DNA of 64,000 nucleotides from Halorubrum trapanicum. Lineage in GTDB: Archaea > Halobacteriota > Halobacteria > Halobacteriales > Haloferacaceae. Below are positions 42,930 to 51,562 of this stretch, piece after piece. The stretch lies in NCBI RefSeq assembly GCF_002355655.1, contig NZ_AP017569.1, positions 2,480,001-2,544,000 on the forward strand, given 5' to 3'. The translations under genes and the position numbers were made by a program. How positions within the stretch are numbered: position 1 is the first letter of the stretch; each line of letters starts with the position of its first letter. The notes under the pieces are model-generated. The model was given only the letters and a program-made list of their open reading frames with translations. It had not been told where the DNA came from and searched no databases.

Positions 42930-43459
42930 GCATCTACACCGGCCGCGGCGACGAGGGCGAGACCGACCTCCGGGACATGAGCCGGGTGTCGAAGTCGAGC
43001 CACCGCATCGAGGCGTACGGCTCCGTCGACGAGGCGAACGCCCTCCTCGGCACGGTCCGTCCGACGGGCCACGACGACGTCGACGATCTGCTGGAGACGG
43101 TCCAGAACCACCTCCACATCGTCCAGGCCGACCTCGCCAACCCCGACCCCGATCCGGACGACCCGCAGGTGGAGAGCCGCCACACCGAGGAGCTGGAGGA
43201 GCAAATCGACGCGTTCGACGAGGAGCTGGAGCCGCTCACGTCGTTCGTCCTGCCCGGCGGCGGCGATGCCGGGGCGGCGCTCCACCACGCGCGCGCCGTG
43301 GCCCGACGCGCGGAGCGGCGCGTCGTCGACCTCGCGCGCTCGGAGCCGATAAACGAGGCCGTCGTCACCTACCTCAACCGCCTCTCCGACCTCCTCTTCA
43401 CCCTCGGTCGGGTCGTCAACGCGCGCGACGGCGAGCCCGAGGAGTCGCCCTCGTACTGA
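42926..43459 (+). CDS. Cob(I)yrinic acid/cobalamin adenosyltransferase (PduO type)
   Basis: A 177-aa four-helix protein. The ATP-binding N-terminus I-Y-T-G-R-G-D-E-G-E-T, the E-A-Y-G-S-V-D-E-A-N motif and the C-terminal R-x-x-A-R-R-A-E-R-R-V and N-R-L-S-D-L-L-F define PduO/MMAB-type adenosyltransferases, which make adenosylcobalamin. Start ATG 42926 overlaps the glutaredoxin stop. Confidence 0.94.
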   Translation: MSIYTGRGDEGETDLRDMSRVSKSSHRIEAYGSVDEANALLGTVRPTGHDDVDDLLETVQNHLHIVQADLANPDPDPDDPQVESRHTEELEEQIDAFDEELEPLTSFVLPGGGDAGAALHHARAVARRAERRVVDLARSEPINEAVVTYLNRLSDLLFTLGRVVNARDGEPEESPSY

Positions 43460-43537
43460 GCCCGCTTCGTTCCGACCGCGGGGTCGACACGAGTCCCGAG
43501 CGCGCGACTTTTCCCCGTCCCGCGCGTGGAGCAGAGT

Positions 43538-43864
43538 ATGACGCTCGACAGCTACGCGGCGGCGGTCTCCGGTCTCGACCCGGGACCCGGCGAGGTCGAG
43601 ACCGCGGAGATCCTGGTCACCGACGACGTGCTCGTGAAGGCGTTCGTCCTCGGCCCTGACGCGTCGGTCGATCCCCACGAACACGCCGACGCCACCAACG
43701 TGTTCCACGTGTTGGAGGGGGAGCCGACCGTGGTCCGCGACGGCGAGGAGGCGGCGCTCGCGGCGCCCGCGGTGGTGCCGAACGAGCGCGGCGCGGTCCA
43801 CGGCGCCCGCAACGACACCGACGACCGGGCCGTGCTCACGGCCAGCATCGCACCCCTCCCCTGA
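43538..43864 (+). CDS. Cupin-domain protein
   Basis: A 108-aa single-cupin protein. Cupin motif 1 is visible as H-E-H-x10-E (P-H-E-H-A-D-A-T-N-V-F-H-V-L-E-G-E), and motif 2 near residue 85 with a His in G-A-V-H-G-A. It likely binds a metal ion. Its stop overlaps the next gene's ATG by one base (TGATG), so both may be co-translated. Confidence 0.88.
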   Translation: MTLDSYAAAVSGLDPGPGEVETAEILVTDDVLVKAFVLGPDASVDPHEHADATNVFHVLEGEPTVVRDGEEAALAAPAVVPNERGAVHGARNDTDDRAVLTASIAPLP

Positions 43865-44286
43865 TGGACGGCGAAATCGACCCCGCGGAGCTGTCGGCGC
43901 TGCTCGATGAGCGCGACGGCTCCGGGGACGATGTCGACGGCGCCGACGGCCTCGCCGAGGAATCCGAATCGCTCCGCGTCGTCGACATCCGCGACCGGCG
44001 CGCGTTCGACCGCGGCCACCTCCCCGACAGCGAGTGTATCCCCTTCCCGGAGCTGACGAGTCGTATCGCGGAGTTAGAGGGGGCAGAGCGGATCGTTACC
44101 GTCTGTCCGCACGGCGTCGCCAGCCAGCAGGCGGCCCAGCTGATCGGCAGCTACGAGGGCACGCAGGACGCGCGCGTCGAGAGCCTTCGCGGCGGCATCG
44201 AGGCGTGGGAGCGGGAGGTCGGCGAGCTGACCGAATCGGAGAAACCCGACGCCGACCCGGACGAAGGCCCCGAATCGCCGTTCTGA
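43864..44286 (+). CDS. Rhodanese-like domain protein
   Basis: A 140-aa protein with one rhodanese fold: D-I-R-D-R-R-A-F-D-R-G-H-L, and active-site loop C-P-H-G-V-A-S, whose Cys would carry persulfide sulfur. N- and C-terminal ends are acidic. The overlap with the cupin gene suggests a shared function in sulfur or thiol chemistry. Confidence 0.9.
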   Translation: MDGEIDPAELSALLDERDGSGDDVDGADGLAEESESLRVVDIRDRRAFDRGHLPDSECIPFPELTSRIAELEGAERIVTVCPHGVASQQAAQLIGSYEGTQDARVESLRGGIEAWEREVGELTESEKPDADPDEGPESPF

Positions 44287-44311
44287 GACGAGGCTTCCTT
44301 TTAAATCGGGC

Positions 44312-45220
44312 TCAGATCGCGCGGACGCGGACCCGCCAGAAGTCGCGGAACGCGTCGTCGAGCGCCCCCTCCGGCTTCCCGGTGGCGTCCGAGACGTCGG
44401 TGACGTCGGCGCGGTCGCGCACCCGCCCGAGGACGCTGCGCTCGCCGACGGCGATCACGCGGTCGAGGTCCTCCGCGTCTGCGACCGCGGCGAGCGCCTC
44501 GTTCGCCCGGTCGAGGTGGTCGTCGATCTGTCCCTCGCGGCGGCGCTCGAATCGGCCCTGCGAGAAGCCGCCCTTCGAGTGCGCCTCCTTCACGTCGCTG
44601 GTGAACCCCTCGAACGCGACCCGCTCCGCGCCCTCGTAGGTGCCGACGGCGAAGACGTCGGAACGGACCAGCGCGAACGCGAACCGACCGGTCGGGCGGA
44701 ACCACGCGTCATCGAGCCGGAACCGGTCGCTCCACCGGTCGAACGGCTCGGGCTCGACCGGCGGCGTCAGCGCCGCGCTCACCGCGCCGGTGTCGTCGGC
44801 GAGGACGACCGCGGGCGCGGCGCGCCGGACCAGCTCCGTGCGGTCGCCGAACCAGTCCGAGACGGTCGCTGGCACCGAGTCCGCGTCGGGGACGTACGCC
44901 GTGAGCAGCCCCTCGGGGTCGTCGCTCTCGACGGCGCGGAAGCGGTCGAGCGCGTCGGTCAGCCCCGGACCGCGGAGGTCGCTCACGCGCCGAAACTCGA
45001 CGGACGCCTCGCTGCCCTCGGCGCGCTCCAACCGCTCCTCCAAGGATTCGATCCGGTGTTCGAGCTCGTTGACGCGCTCCTCGGCGCGCTGTCGGTCGGC
45101 GACCGCGTCGGAGCGCCGCTCCTCTTCGGCCTCGGCGCGGCGTTCGAGGTGGCGCTTCTCCTCTTCCAGCTCCTCGATGCGTTCCTTCAGCTCGGCGCGC
45201 CCGAGCAGCCTGTCGATCAT
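44312..45220 (-). CDS. Vms1/VLRF1-like release-factor-type protein with coiled coil
   Basis: A 302-aa protein. Residues 8-75 form a Glu/Arg-rich coiled coil. From about 100-240 it resembles the eRF1-like VLRF1 domain of Vms1/ANKZF1, with G-F-S-Q-G-R-F-E-R (218-226), where Gln221 corresponds to the catalytic Gln of the G-x-x-Q motif. In eukaryotes Vms1 releases peptidyl-tRNA from stalled 60S subunits. A comparable rescue role is inferred here. The zinc finger and VCP-binding parts of eukaryotic Vms1 are absent. Confidence 0.75.
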   Translation of the reverse strand: MIDRLLGRAELKERIEELEEEKRHLERRAEAEEERRSDAVADRQRAEERVNELEHRIESLEERLERAEGSEASVEFRRVSDLRGPGLTDALDRFRAVESDDPEGLLTAYVPDADSVPATVSDWFGDRTELVRRAAPAVVLADDTGAVSAALTPPVEPEPFDRWSDRFRLDDAWFRPTGRFAFALVRSDVFAVGTYEGAERVAFEGFTSDVKEAHSKGGFSQGRFERRREGQIDDHLDRANEALAAVADAEDLDRVIAVGERSVLGRVRDRADVTDVSDATGKPEGALDDAFRDFWRVRVRAI

Positions 45221-45282
45221 ACCGAATCCGCGACCCCCTGCGACCTAAAAGGTGCGTCTGCGGCGGCGACGTGGTCGAATCT

Positions 45283-45600
45283 GTTTATAAATGGTTGCTG
45301 TGCGGTGGCGCGCGCCTCCGAGCGGCCGCCGAAGGCGGCCGTGAGGAACACGCGCGAGGGAGTCGGTCGCCGAGCGAAGCGACGGCGACCGACGAGGCTG
45401 GGGAGGTGTGAGGTGCTGTGCGGAGCGGTGCGGGGCGGGACTCAAAGGGGCAGTCGCGAGGCGGGCGCAGGCGACGCAAGCACCGCAACGAAGGAGCGAG
45501 CAGCGCGAGCGACTGAGTGAGGAGCACAGCGAGCGTGCGCCCGCCTCGCGACTGGGGCTTTGGAGGTGTTCACGGCCGCTCTGCTGTTGGCTATTTATAA
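45283..45600 (-). repeat. Covarying-stem dispersed repeat, copy 3
   Basis: Read on the minus strand, it opens with TTATAAATA (45600-45592) and closes with TTTATAAAC near 45285. Arms 45536-45554 and 45451-45469 are perfectly complementary over 19 bases with a C-A-G-T-C start distinct from the other copies, again flanked by CAAAG-CCC and CCC-CTTTG. The 3' hairpin is GTCGGTCGCC/GGCGACCGAC, differing from copy 1 at one base pair with both partners changed. No gene is present from 45221 to 45708. Confidence 0.7.
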
Positions 45601-45602
45601 GT

Positions 45603-45660
45603 GAGCGGCTGGGGCTTCGGCGGTGTTCGCCGCTGACTCACCGACAACCATTTATAAATA
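45603..45660 (-). repeat. Truncated repeat copy 5
   Basis: On the minus strand a TTTATAAAT box (45659-45651) is followed by the conserved leader and CGAAGCCCCAGCCGC, then the element stops and copy 3 begins three bases on. It keeps the promoter-like part and the first stem nucleotides but lacks the second arm. Confidence 0.55.
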
Positions 45661-45708
45661 ATCGGTCACGGAGACGAAACCACCGAAAACAGGGGAAATC
45701 ACGTAGTA

Positions 45709-46053
45709 CTACGCGTTCACGTTTGGCTCCCATCCCTCCCAGCGCAACAGCTTCTCCGCCCGATCCGCGTCCGCCAACAGCACGTTCCGGCGGTCCGGGA
45801 GCGTCTCGTCGGCGAGTTCCTGGGGAATCGCGAGCGTGCCGCTGGGTACGTCGTCGTCGCCGCCGACCGGGATGTGGCCGCTGTCGACCTTCATCACGAG
45901 CGGGGCGTCGAGTCGCTCGACCCCTTCGCCGTCCGCGTACAGCTGCTCGTTGACGCGTTCGTGGTCCGCCCGCTGGATGACGGCGCGCTCGCCGTCGCGG
46001 GGTTCCACGTACAGTTCCCCCAGGTAGTAGCCGCTCGAGAATCGCTCGAACAT
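45709..46053 (-). CDS. Conserved haloarchaeal protein of unknown function, 114 aa
   Basis: A 114-aa soluble, acidic protein starting M-F-E-R-F-S-S-G-Y-Y-L-G-x-L-Y-V-E-P, an opening I associate with a family found across haloarchaea (possibly DUF5802, not certain). The C-terminus has W-E-G-W-E-P. ATG 46053 is preferred to an upstream extension. No catalytic residues are evident. Confidence 0.7.
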   Translation of the reverse strand: MFERFSSGYYLGELYVEPRDGERAVIQRADHERVNEQLYADGEGVERLDAPLVMKVDSGHIPVGGDDDVPSGTLAIPQELADETLPDRRNVLLADADRAEKLLRWEGWEPNVNA

Positions 46054-46202
46054 TCTATGCGTGGTATCCTCTACCACGACTGTACATAAGTGTTTCTCGG
46101 ACGGGATTAACCCTGATAATCGGGGTGAGATGTAGGCCCCATGGAACATCCATTGGACGTCGCGTTCAATATTTTATCCGAATCAGCCGGGGGAACGAAT
46201 CT

Positions 46203-46621
46203 GCTTATAAATCGCAGATCGACACGGACACGCCCGAAGCCCCAGCCGCGAGGCGGGCGCACGCTCGCTGTCGTTCGAGACGCCGAAGGCGTCTCGTGAT
46301 GACGAAACGGCGGAGCCGTTTCGAACCACGCTCCTCACTCGGTCGCTAACGCTCCCTCGTTGTGGTGCTTACGTCGCCTGCGCCCGCCTCGCGGCTGCCC
46401 CTTCGAATCCCGCCCCGCACAGCACCGCAACCGCCGGAAGACGGTCCTGCTCACTTCGCTGCGCGGGCTGCGACTTCCGTGCTCCCGCTCGCTCCCGCTG
46501 GTCGCTCGCGGGACCGCACCTCACGCCTCCCCAGCCTCGCGGCTCCCTACGGTCGCCGCGTCCCTCGCGCGTGCTGTCTCGCGTCCTTCGGGCGCTCGCA
46601 GGCACGCGCCACCGCACCGCG
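46203..46621 (+). repeat. Covarying-stem dispersed repeat, copy 4
   Basis: It opens with GCTTATAAAT (46203-46212). Arms 46243-46261 and 46379-46397 are perfectly complementary over 19 bases. The outer pairing is CGAAG/CTTCG instead of CAAAG/CTTTG, a compensated change. The loop hairpins are GAGACGCC/GGCGTCTC and GAAACGGC/GCCGTTTC, different in sequence from copies 1 and 2. Downstream it shares an extra block with copy 2 and ends with GCCACCGCACCGC. No closing TATA-like box is seen. No gene lies between 46054 and 46742. Confidence 0.7.
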
Positions 46622-46742
46622 GATCGGTCGTCGCTTTCCCCGTATTGGGCTGATCTCGGTTCGGCGCGAGAGCCGTTCGCCGACGCCCTCGTGTGGGACC
46701 GATGCCGCGTGGTCGCCGTCGCCGTCCGCCCGCCATCTGACC

Positions 46743-47663
46743 TCAGTCGCCGTCGCTCCGACGCGCCACCTCGTGGCGCCCGAACCCGTACCGGAGCCGG
46801 TTCGCGAGCCGCCGCGAGAAGCGCCCCTCGTTGCGCGAGTCGAACCGCTCCGCGAGCGCCTGATAGATGATGGGGACGGGAACCTCCTGTTCGAGCGCCT
46901 CCTGGACCGTCCACGTGCCCGTCGACCCGCCCGCGACGTGGTCCGCCACGTCGCCGAGATCGTTGCCCTCCTCGCGGAACGCCTCCTCGCAGAGCTCCAG
47001 CAGCCACGACCGGATCACGGCGCCGTTGTTCCACGTCCGCGCCACGGACTCCATGTCGAGGTCGTAGCGGCCGTCGGTGAGCAGTTCGAACCCCTCGCCG
47101 TACGCCTGCATCAGCGCGTACTCGACGCCGTTGTGGACCATCTTCACGTAGTGGCCCGCGCCCGACTCGCCCATGCGGTCGTGGCCGTCCGGGCCGGTCG
47201 CCACCGCGTCGAACACCGGCACGAGCGCCTCGTAGGCCCACGCGGGGCCGCCGACCATCAGCGAGAAGCCCGCCTCCGCGCTCGCTGGCCCGCCGGAGGT
47301 CCCGCAGTCGAGGTAGGCGGCGTCCGTCGCCTCGGCCCGCCGGACCGACTCCTCGAAGTGGGAGTTGCCGCCGTCGACGACGACGTCGTCGCCGTCGAGG
47401 TGCGGCTCCAGGTCCGCGAGCGTGGCGTCGACCGCGTCGCCCGCGGGCACCATCAGCCAGATGCGCTTGCCGTCGGCCTCTCCGGAACCCTCCAGCCGGT
47501 CGCACAGGTCCGCGACCGAGTCGGCCGGCTCCGCGCCGTTCTCCGCCGCCTCCGCGGTCGCCTCCGCCGAGAGGTCGAACGCGACCACGTCGTGGCCCGC
47601 TTCCAGCGACCGGTTCGCGACGATCTGCCCCATCCGCCCGAGTCCGATGACGCCGAGTTCCAT
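46743..47663 (-). CDS. gnd: 6-phosphogluconate dehydrogenase, decarboxylating
   Basis: A 306-aa enzyme of the short 6PGDH type, which oxidises and decarboxylates 6-phosphogluconate to ribulose 5-phosphate. Visible are the Rossmann motif G-L-G-R-M-G (7-12), D-G-G-N-S, the C-G-T-S-G-G-P segment and K-M-V-H-N-G-V-E with catalytic Lys. In haloarchaea the oxidative pentose-phosphate branch supplies ribose, and this is its key enzyme. Confidence 0.94.
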   Translation of the reverse strand: MELGVIGLGRMGQIVANRSLEAGHDVVAFDLSAEATAEAAENGAEPADSVADLCDRLEGSGEADGKRIWLMVPAGDAVDATLADLEPHLDGDDVVVDGGNSHFEESVRRAEATDAAYLDCGTSGGPASAEAGFSLMVGGPAWAYEALVPVFDAVATGPDGHDRMGESGAGHYVKMVHNGVEYALMQAYGEGFELLTDGRYDLDMESVARTWNNGAVIRSWLLELCEEAFREEGNDLGDVADHVAGGSTGTWTVQEALEQEVPVPIIYQALAERFDSRNEGRFSRRLANRLRYGFGRHEVARRSDGD

Positions 47664-47758
47664 GCGCGAGGGGTGGCGACCCCCCGCCGTAGTGGTTCCG
47701 GTTCGACGACTCGGTCGCCAACTCGGCCGCGTCGGCGGTCGCCCGGCGCCGTCGTCGC

Positions 47759-48991
47759 CTACTCGCCTGCCGCTGCCTCGACCTCCCGCTCGCCGAGGTG
47801 CGCGCGGAGCGCGTCCACGTCCTTGTTGCCCGCGCCGGTGTTCAACAGGACGACCGTGTCGTCCGGGCCGAACTCGCCGGACTCCGCGAGCGCGAACGCG
47901 CCCGAGACCGCGGCCGCGCAGGTGGCGCCCACCTCCAGCCCCTCGCTCCGCGCGACCTCGATCGCGGCGTCGAGGATCTCGCGGTCCGTCGTCGCCACCG
48001 CGCCGCCGTCGGACTCGCGGACCGCCTCCAGGATGAGGTGGCTCGCGCCCGGGTCCGGGATCGCGATCCCGTTACACGCGGTGTCGACCTCGTCGTCCGC
48101 GAGCGGCTCGTGGCGGTCCGCGCCCGACTCGTAGGCGCGGACGACCGGCGCGCAGCCCGCCGCCTGTGCGGCGTACATCGGGACCGGCTCGTCGGTCCAC
48201 CCCAGCTCCCTCGCCTCCCGGGCGGCCTTGTGCATCCCGACGAGGCCGACGCCGCCGCCGGTCGGGTAGACGACGCCGTCGGGCGCCTCCCAGTCGAGCT
48301 GCGCCAGTAGCTCCAGCGCCATCGTCTTCTTCCCCTCGTGGCGGTACGGCGTGACGAACGTCTTCGTCGAGTACCACTCCGGGTGCTCCTCGATCGCCTC
48401 GGCGTACGCCTTCCCGGCGTCGCCGATCTGCGAGTTGCCGTCGACCGGGTCGGTGACCGTCAGGTCCGCGCCGTGGACCTCCGTCATCGCCTTCTGGGTG
48501 AACCCCGCCCGCGAGGGGAGGAACACGTGCGCGTCCAAGTCCGCGCGGGCCGCGTACGCCGCGGCGGCCTGCCCCGCGTTGCCGGCGCTGTTCAGCGCCA
48601 CCTCGCTCGCGCCGTGCTCGCGCGCGGCCGTCATCGCGGCCGCCTGCCCGCGGTCCTTGAACGTCCCCGTGGGGTTCGCCCCCTCGTCTTTCAGCAGGAC
48701 GCGGCCGACGCCCATCGCGTCCGCCAGCGACGGACACTCGACGAGCGGCGTGGCCCCCTCGCCGAGCGACACCGCGGTCTCGGCCGGGAACGGGAGCAGT
48801 TCGTCGTACCGCCACATCGAGCCGTCCGGGCGCGCGTCGAGCGTTTCCGGGGTCAGGTCGATCCGGTCGTAGTCGTAGTCGGGGTCGAGGATGCCACCGC
48901 AGTCGGGACAGCGGTGCGTCGCCGCCGCCGCGTCGAACGTCTCCCCGCAGTCGACGCAGGTCAGGCCGACGAACGCGTCTGTCGTCTCCAT
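47759..48991 (-). CDS. thrC: Threonine synthase
   Basis: A 410-aa PLP enzyme. N-terminal zinc ribbon Cys12/Cys15 and Cys28/Cys31 precedes the catalytic domain. PLP Lys112 lies in N-P-T-G-T-F-K-D-R-G, and the phosphate loop is near S-A-G-N-A-G-Q. It converts O-phosphohomoserine to threonine. The zinc ribbon is common in archaeal threonine synthases. It is divergent from the HTH_10 regulator. Confidence 0.94.
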   Translation of the reverse strand: METTDAFVGLTCVDCGETFDAAAATHRCPDCGGILDPDYDYDRIDLTPETLDARPDGSMWRYDELLPFPAETAVSLGEGATPLVECPSLADAMGVGRVLLKDEGANPTGTFKDRGQAAAMTAAREHGASEVALNSAGNAGQAAAAYAARADLDAHVFLPSRAGFTQKAMTEVHGADLTVTDPVDGNSQIGDAGKAYAEAIEEHPEWYSTKTFVTPYRHEGKKTMALELLAQLDWEAPDGVVYPTGGGVGLVGMHKAAREARELGWTDEPVPMYAAQAAGCAPVVRAYESGADRHEPLADDEVDTACNGIAIPDPGASHLILEAVRESDGGAVATTDREILDAAIEVARSEGLEVGATCAAAVSGAFALAESGEFGPDDTVVLLNTGAGNKDVDALRAHLGEREVEAAAGE

Positions 48992-49222
48992 GCGACCGCG
49001 CTCGCGCGCCGGGGACTTCGGTGCTGCGGTCGCGGCGGGCGACGAGCGATTCGGTGCTGCGGTCGCCCCCCGCGCCGATTCGTTCGGCGTCGCGACCGTG
49101 GCGGGTACTTAGGTTCGAAACGTATGAAGGGGTACGCCGAGGGGGCCCGCCGTCGTATCACCGCACGGGATGCTCGTTTCAGCGACCGCGTCCGATCCGC
49201 CGGGGGAACCGAGGTGGGACCG

Positions 49223-50101
49223 ATGAGCCGAACCGACCTGCGGTTGGACCTCCCGACGGGATCGTGGCTCGGGGACGTCTCCCGGCGCGTCCCCGCGGCG
49301 ACGCTCCGGGTCGCGGAGACGATCGCGGTCGACGGTTCGGCGGCGAGCGCCGACGGTTCGGGTGTCGCCGACGGCGACGTCCAGCGGCCGACCGACGGGG
49401 ATCCGGAGGTGGCCGCGACCGTCCGCGTCGGCGGCACCGACCGGGACCGGGTCGAGACGGCGCTGCGAGACCACGAGCGCGTCTCGCGCGCGACGGCGGT
49501 CGAGCGCCGCGGCGACGTCCGCACGCTCCGGGTGGTCGGCCGCGCCCCCGCGTACCTCCCCGCGGCGCGCGCGGTCGGCCTCCCGCTCGCGTCGACGGTA
49601 GAGGTCGTCGACGGCCGCGCGACGGTGACCGTCCTCGGGGACCGCGACCGGATCGAGGCGTTCGGCCGGCGGCTCGCGGGCGACGGGATAACGGTCGGCG
49701 TCGCCGCCACCGGGGGTGACGGCCCGGGTCGCACGCTCACGGAGGCGCAGCGTGACCTCGTCTTCGACGCGGTCCGAGCGGGGTACTACGACACCCCGCG
49801 CCGGTGTACGCTCACGGAGCTGGCCGAGGCGAACGGGATCGCGAAGTCGACGTGTAGCGAGACGCTCCACCGCGCCGAGGGACGGGTGATGCGCCGGTTC
49901 GTCGACGGCGAGGGGCCGTTCTCGGAGTCGGACGCCGAGGGCGCCGCGAGCGGCGAGACCGGACCCCCTGAGACGGCGGCGTTCGACGACGAGGAGTTCG
50001 ACGGCGGGGAACGCGACGACGCCGAGCGCGACGCCGAGGAGTTCGAGGCGAGCGATCCCGAGGGCGAGGAGCCGGCGCGGTCCGCGGCCACCGAGCCCTG
50101 A
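49223..50101 (+). CDS. HTH_10 (bacterio-opsin-activator type) transcriptional regulator
   Basis: A 292-aa regulator. Residues about 1-160 form an unassigned alpha/beta sensory region. Residues about 175-230 carry the HTH_10 domain (L-T-E-A-Q-R-D-L-V-F-D-A-V-R-A-G-Y-Y-D-T-P-R-R and I-A-K-S-T-C-S-E-T-L-H-R-A-E). An acidic tail follows. This family regulates many haloarchaeal genes. ATG 49223 is used; an ATG at 49124 would add 33 less haloarchaeal-looking residues. Confidence 0.85.
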   Translation: MSRTDLRLDLPTGSWLGDVSRRVPAATLRVAETIAVDGSAASADGSGVADGDVQRPTDGDPEVAATVRVGGTDRDRVETALRDHERVSRATAVERRGDVRTLRVVGRAPAYLPAARAVGLPLASTVEVVDGRATVTVLGDRDRIEAFGRRLAGDGITVGVAATGGDGPGRTLTEAQRDLVFDAVRAGYYDTPRRCTLTELAEANGIAKSTCSETLHRAEGRVMRRFVDGEGPFSESDAEGAASGETGPPETAAFDDEEFDGGERDDAERDAEEFEASDPEGEEPARSAATEP

Positions 50102-50130
50102 CGCGGCCGGGATCCGCTCTCAGGCCCCCG

Positions 50131-51561
50131 CTACTCCCCGTCGAGGGCCTGCCACGAGAGCCGCGGGTTCCGCGCGGCGCCGACCTGGTCGATCCGCGCG
50201 GCCGCGGTCCGGTTCGGCGCGGCGTCGAGCGCCTCGTCGGTGTCGGCGTACGCGAGGTTGAACGCCTCCGCGAGGTCGTCGAGGGAGGACTTCCCTTCGA
50301 TCTCCGTCGGCTCCGTCAGCATCGCCTCCGGCACCATCTCCGGCCACTTCGTCGTCGGCGGGTGGACGCCGAAGTCGAGCATGCGCTTGGCGACGTCGGC
50401 CGCGTCGCGGTCGCCCGCGGTCGCGGCGAACTCGTGGTGGAAGGGACCGAACGGCACGTCGAGGTCGATCCGCTCGGCGAGGTAGTTCGCGTTGAGGACG
50501 GCCTTCGCGGCGGCGTCGGCCAGCCCCTCGTCGCCGAGGCGGGCGACGTACGCGTACGCCTTGATCAGCACGAGCCAGTTGCCGACGAACCCGTGGACCT
50601 TCCCGATCGTGTGCTCGGGTTCGAAGCGCTCGTACCCCGACCCCTTCTCGGTCTCCCGGACCCGGGGCGTCGGGAGGAACGGCGCCAGCTCGTCGACGAC
50701 GCCGACCGGGCCGGCGCCCGGGCCGCCGCCGCCGTGCGGGGTCGCGAACGTCTTGTGGACGTTGTAGTGCATCACGTCGAACCCCATGTCGCCCGGGCGG
50801 CCGCGGCCGAGCAGCGCGTTGAGGTTCGCGCCGTCGTAGTAGAGGAGTCCGCCCGCGTCGTGGACGATGTCGGCGATCTCCGTAATGTCGCGCTCGAAGA
50901 GCCCGACGGTGTTCGGGTTCGTGAGCATGAGGGCGGCGGTGTCGTCGCCGACGGCCGCCTCCAGCGCCTCTAAGTCGACGCGCCCGTCCTCGCCCGAGGG
51001 GAGTTCGACGACGTCGTAGCCCGCGGTCGCGGCGGTCGCGAAGTTCGTCCCGTGCGCCGACGCCGGGATCACCACCTCCGAGCGGTCGTTGCCGCGGTGT
51101 GCGTGGTACGCCTTCGCGACGAGGATGCCCGTGAGCTCGCCGGCGGCGCCCGCGGGCGGCTGGAGCGTGACGGCGTCCATCCCGCCGATGTCCGCGAGGG
51201 CCTCCTGGAGCCGGTGCTGGAGCTCCAGGTTCCCCTGCGCCGAGCGCGCGGAGCGGTCGGGGTGGATCGCCGCGTTCGGGTCCGCCGCCACGTCCTCGGT
51301 GAACTTGGGGTTGTACTTCATCGTGCAGCTCCCCAGCGGGTACGGCCCCGAGTCGATCGCCCAGTTCATCTGCGAGAGCCGGGTGTAGTGGCGCGCCGTC
51401 TCCGGCTCCGAGGGGTTCGGCAGCGTCAGCTCCTCGCGGGTGAGGTCGTCGGGCAGCGGCGAGTCCGCGCGCACGTCGACGGTCTCTTGGCCCTTCTCCG
51501 AGAGCAGCGGCTCCCGGACGCCCTCTCCCTCTCGCTCGTAGTTCGCTTGGTCGTGAATCAT
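50131..51561 (-). CDS. gcvPB: Glycine dehydrogenase (decarboxylating) subunit 2
   Basis: A 476-aa PLP-binding half of the glycine cleavage P-protein. PLP Lys270 is in Y-N-V-H-K-T-F-A-T-P-H-G-G-G-G-P. With subunit 1 it decarboxylates glycine and passes aminomethyl to the lipoyl group of GcvH. It starts one base after the gcvPA stop, so the two are co-transcribed. Confidence 0.96.
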   Translation of the reverse strand: MIHDQANYEREGEGVREPLLSEKGQETVDVRADSPLPDDLTREELTLPNPSEPETARHYTRLSQMNWAIDSGPYPLGSCTMKYNPKFTEDVAADPNAAIHPDRSARSAQGNLELQHRLQEALADIGGMDAVTLQPPAGAAGELTGILVAKAYHAHRGNDRSEVVIPASAHGTNFATAATAGYDVVELPSGEDGRVDLEALEAAVGDDTAALMLTNPNTVGLFERDITEIADIVHDAGGLLYYDGANLNALLGRGRPGDMGFDVMHYNVHKTFATPHGGGGPGAGPVGVVDELAPFLPTPRVRETEKGSGYERFEPEHTIGKVHGFVGNWLVLIKAYAYVARLGDEGLADAAAKAVLNANYLAERIDLDVPFGPFHHEFAATAGDRDAADVAKRMLDFGVHPPTTKWPEMVPEAMLTEPTEIEGKSSLDDLAEAFNLAYADTDEALDAAPNRTAAARIDQVGAARNPRLSWQALDGE

Positions 51562-51562
51562 C

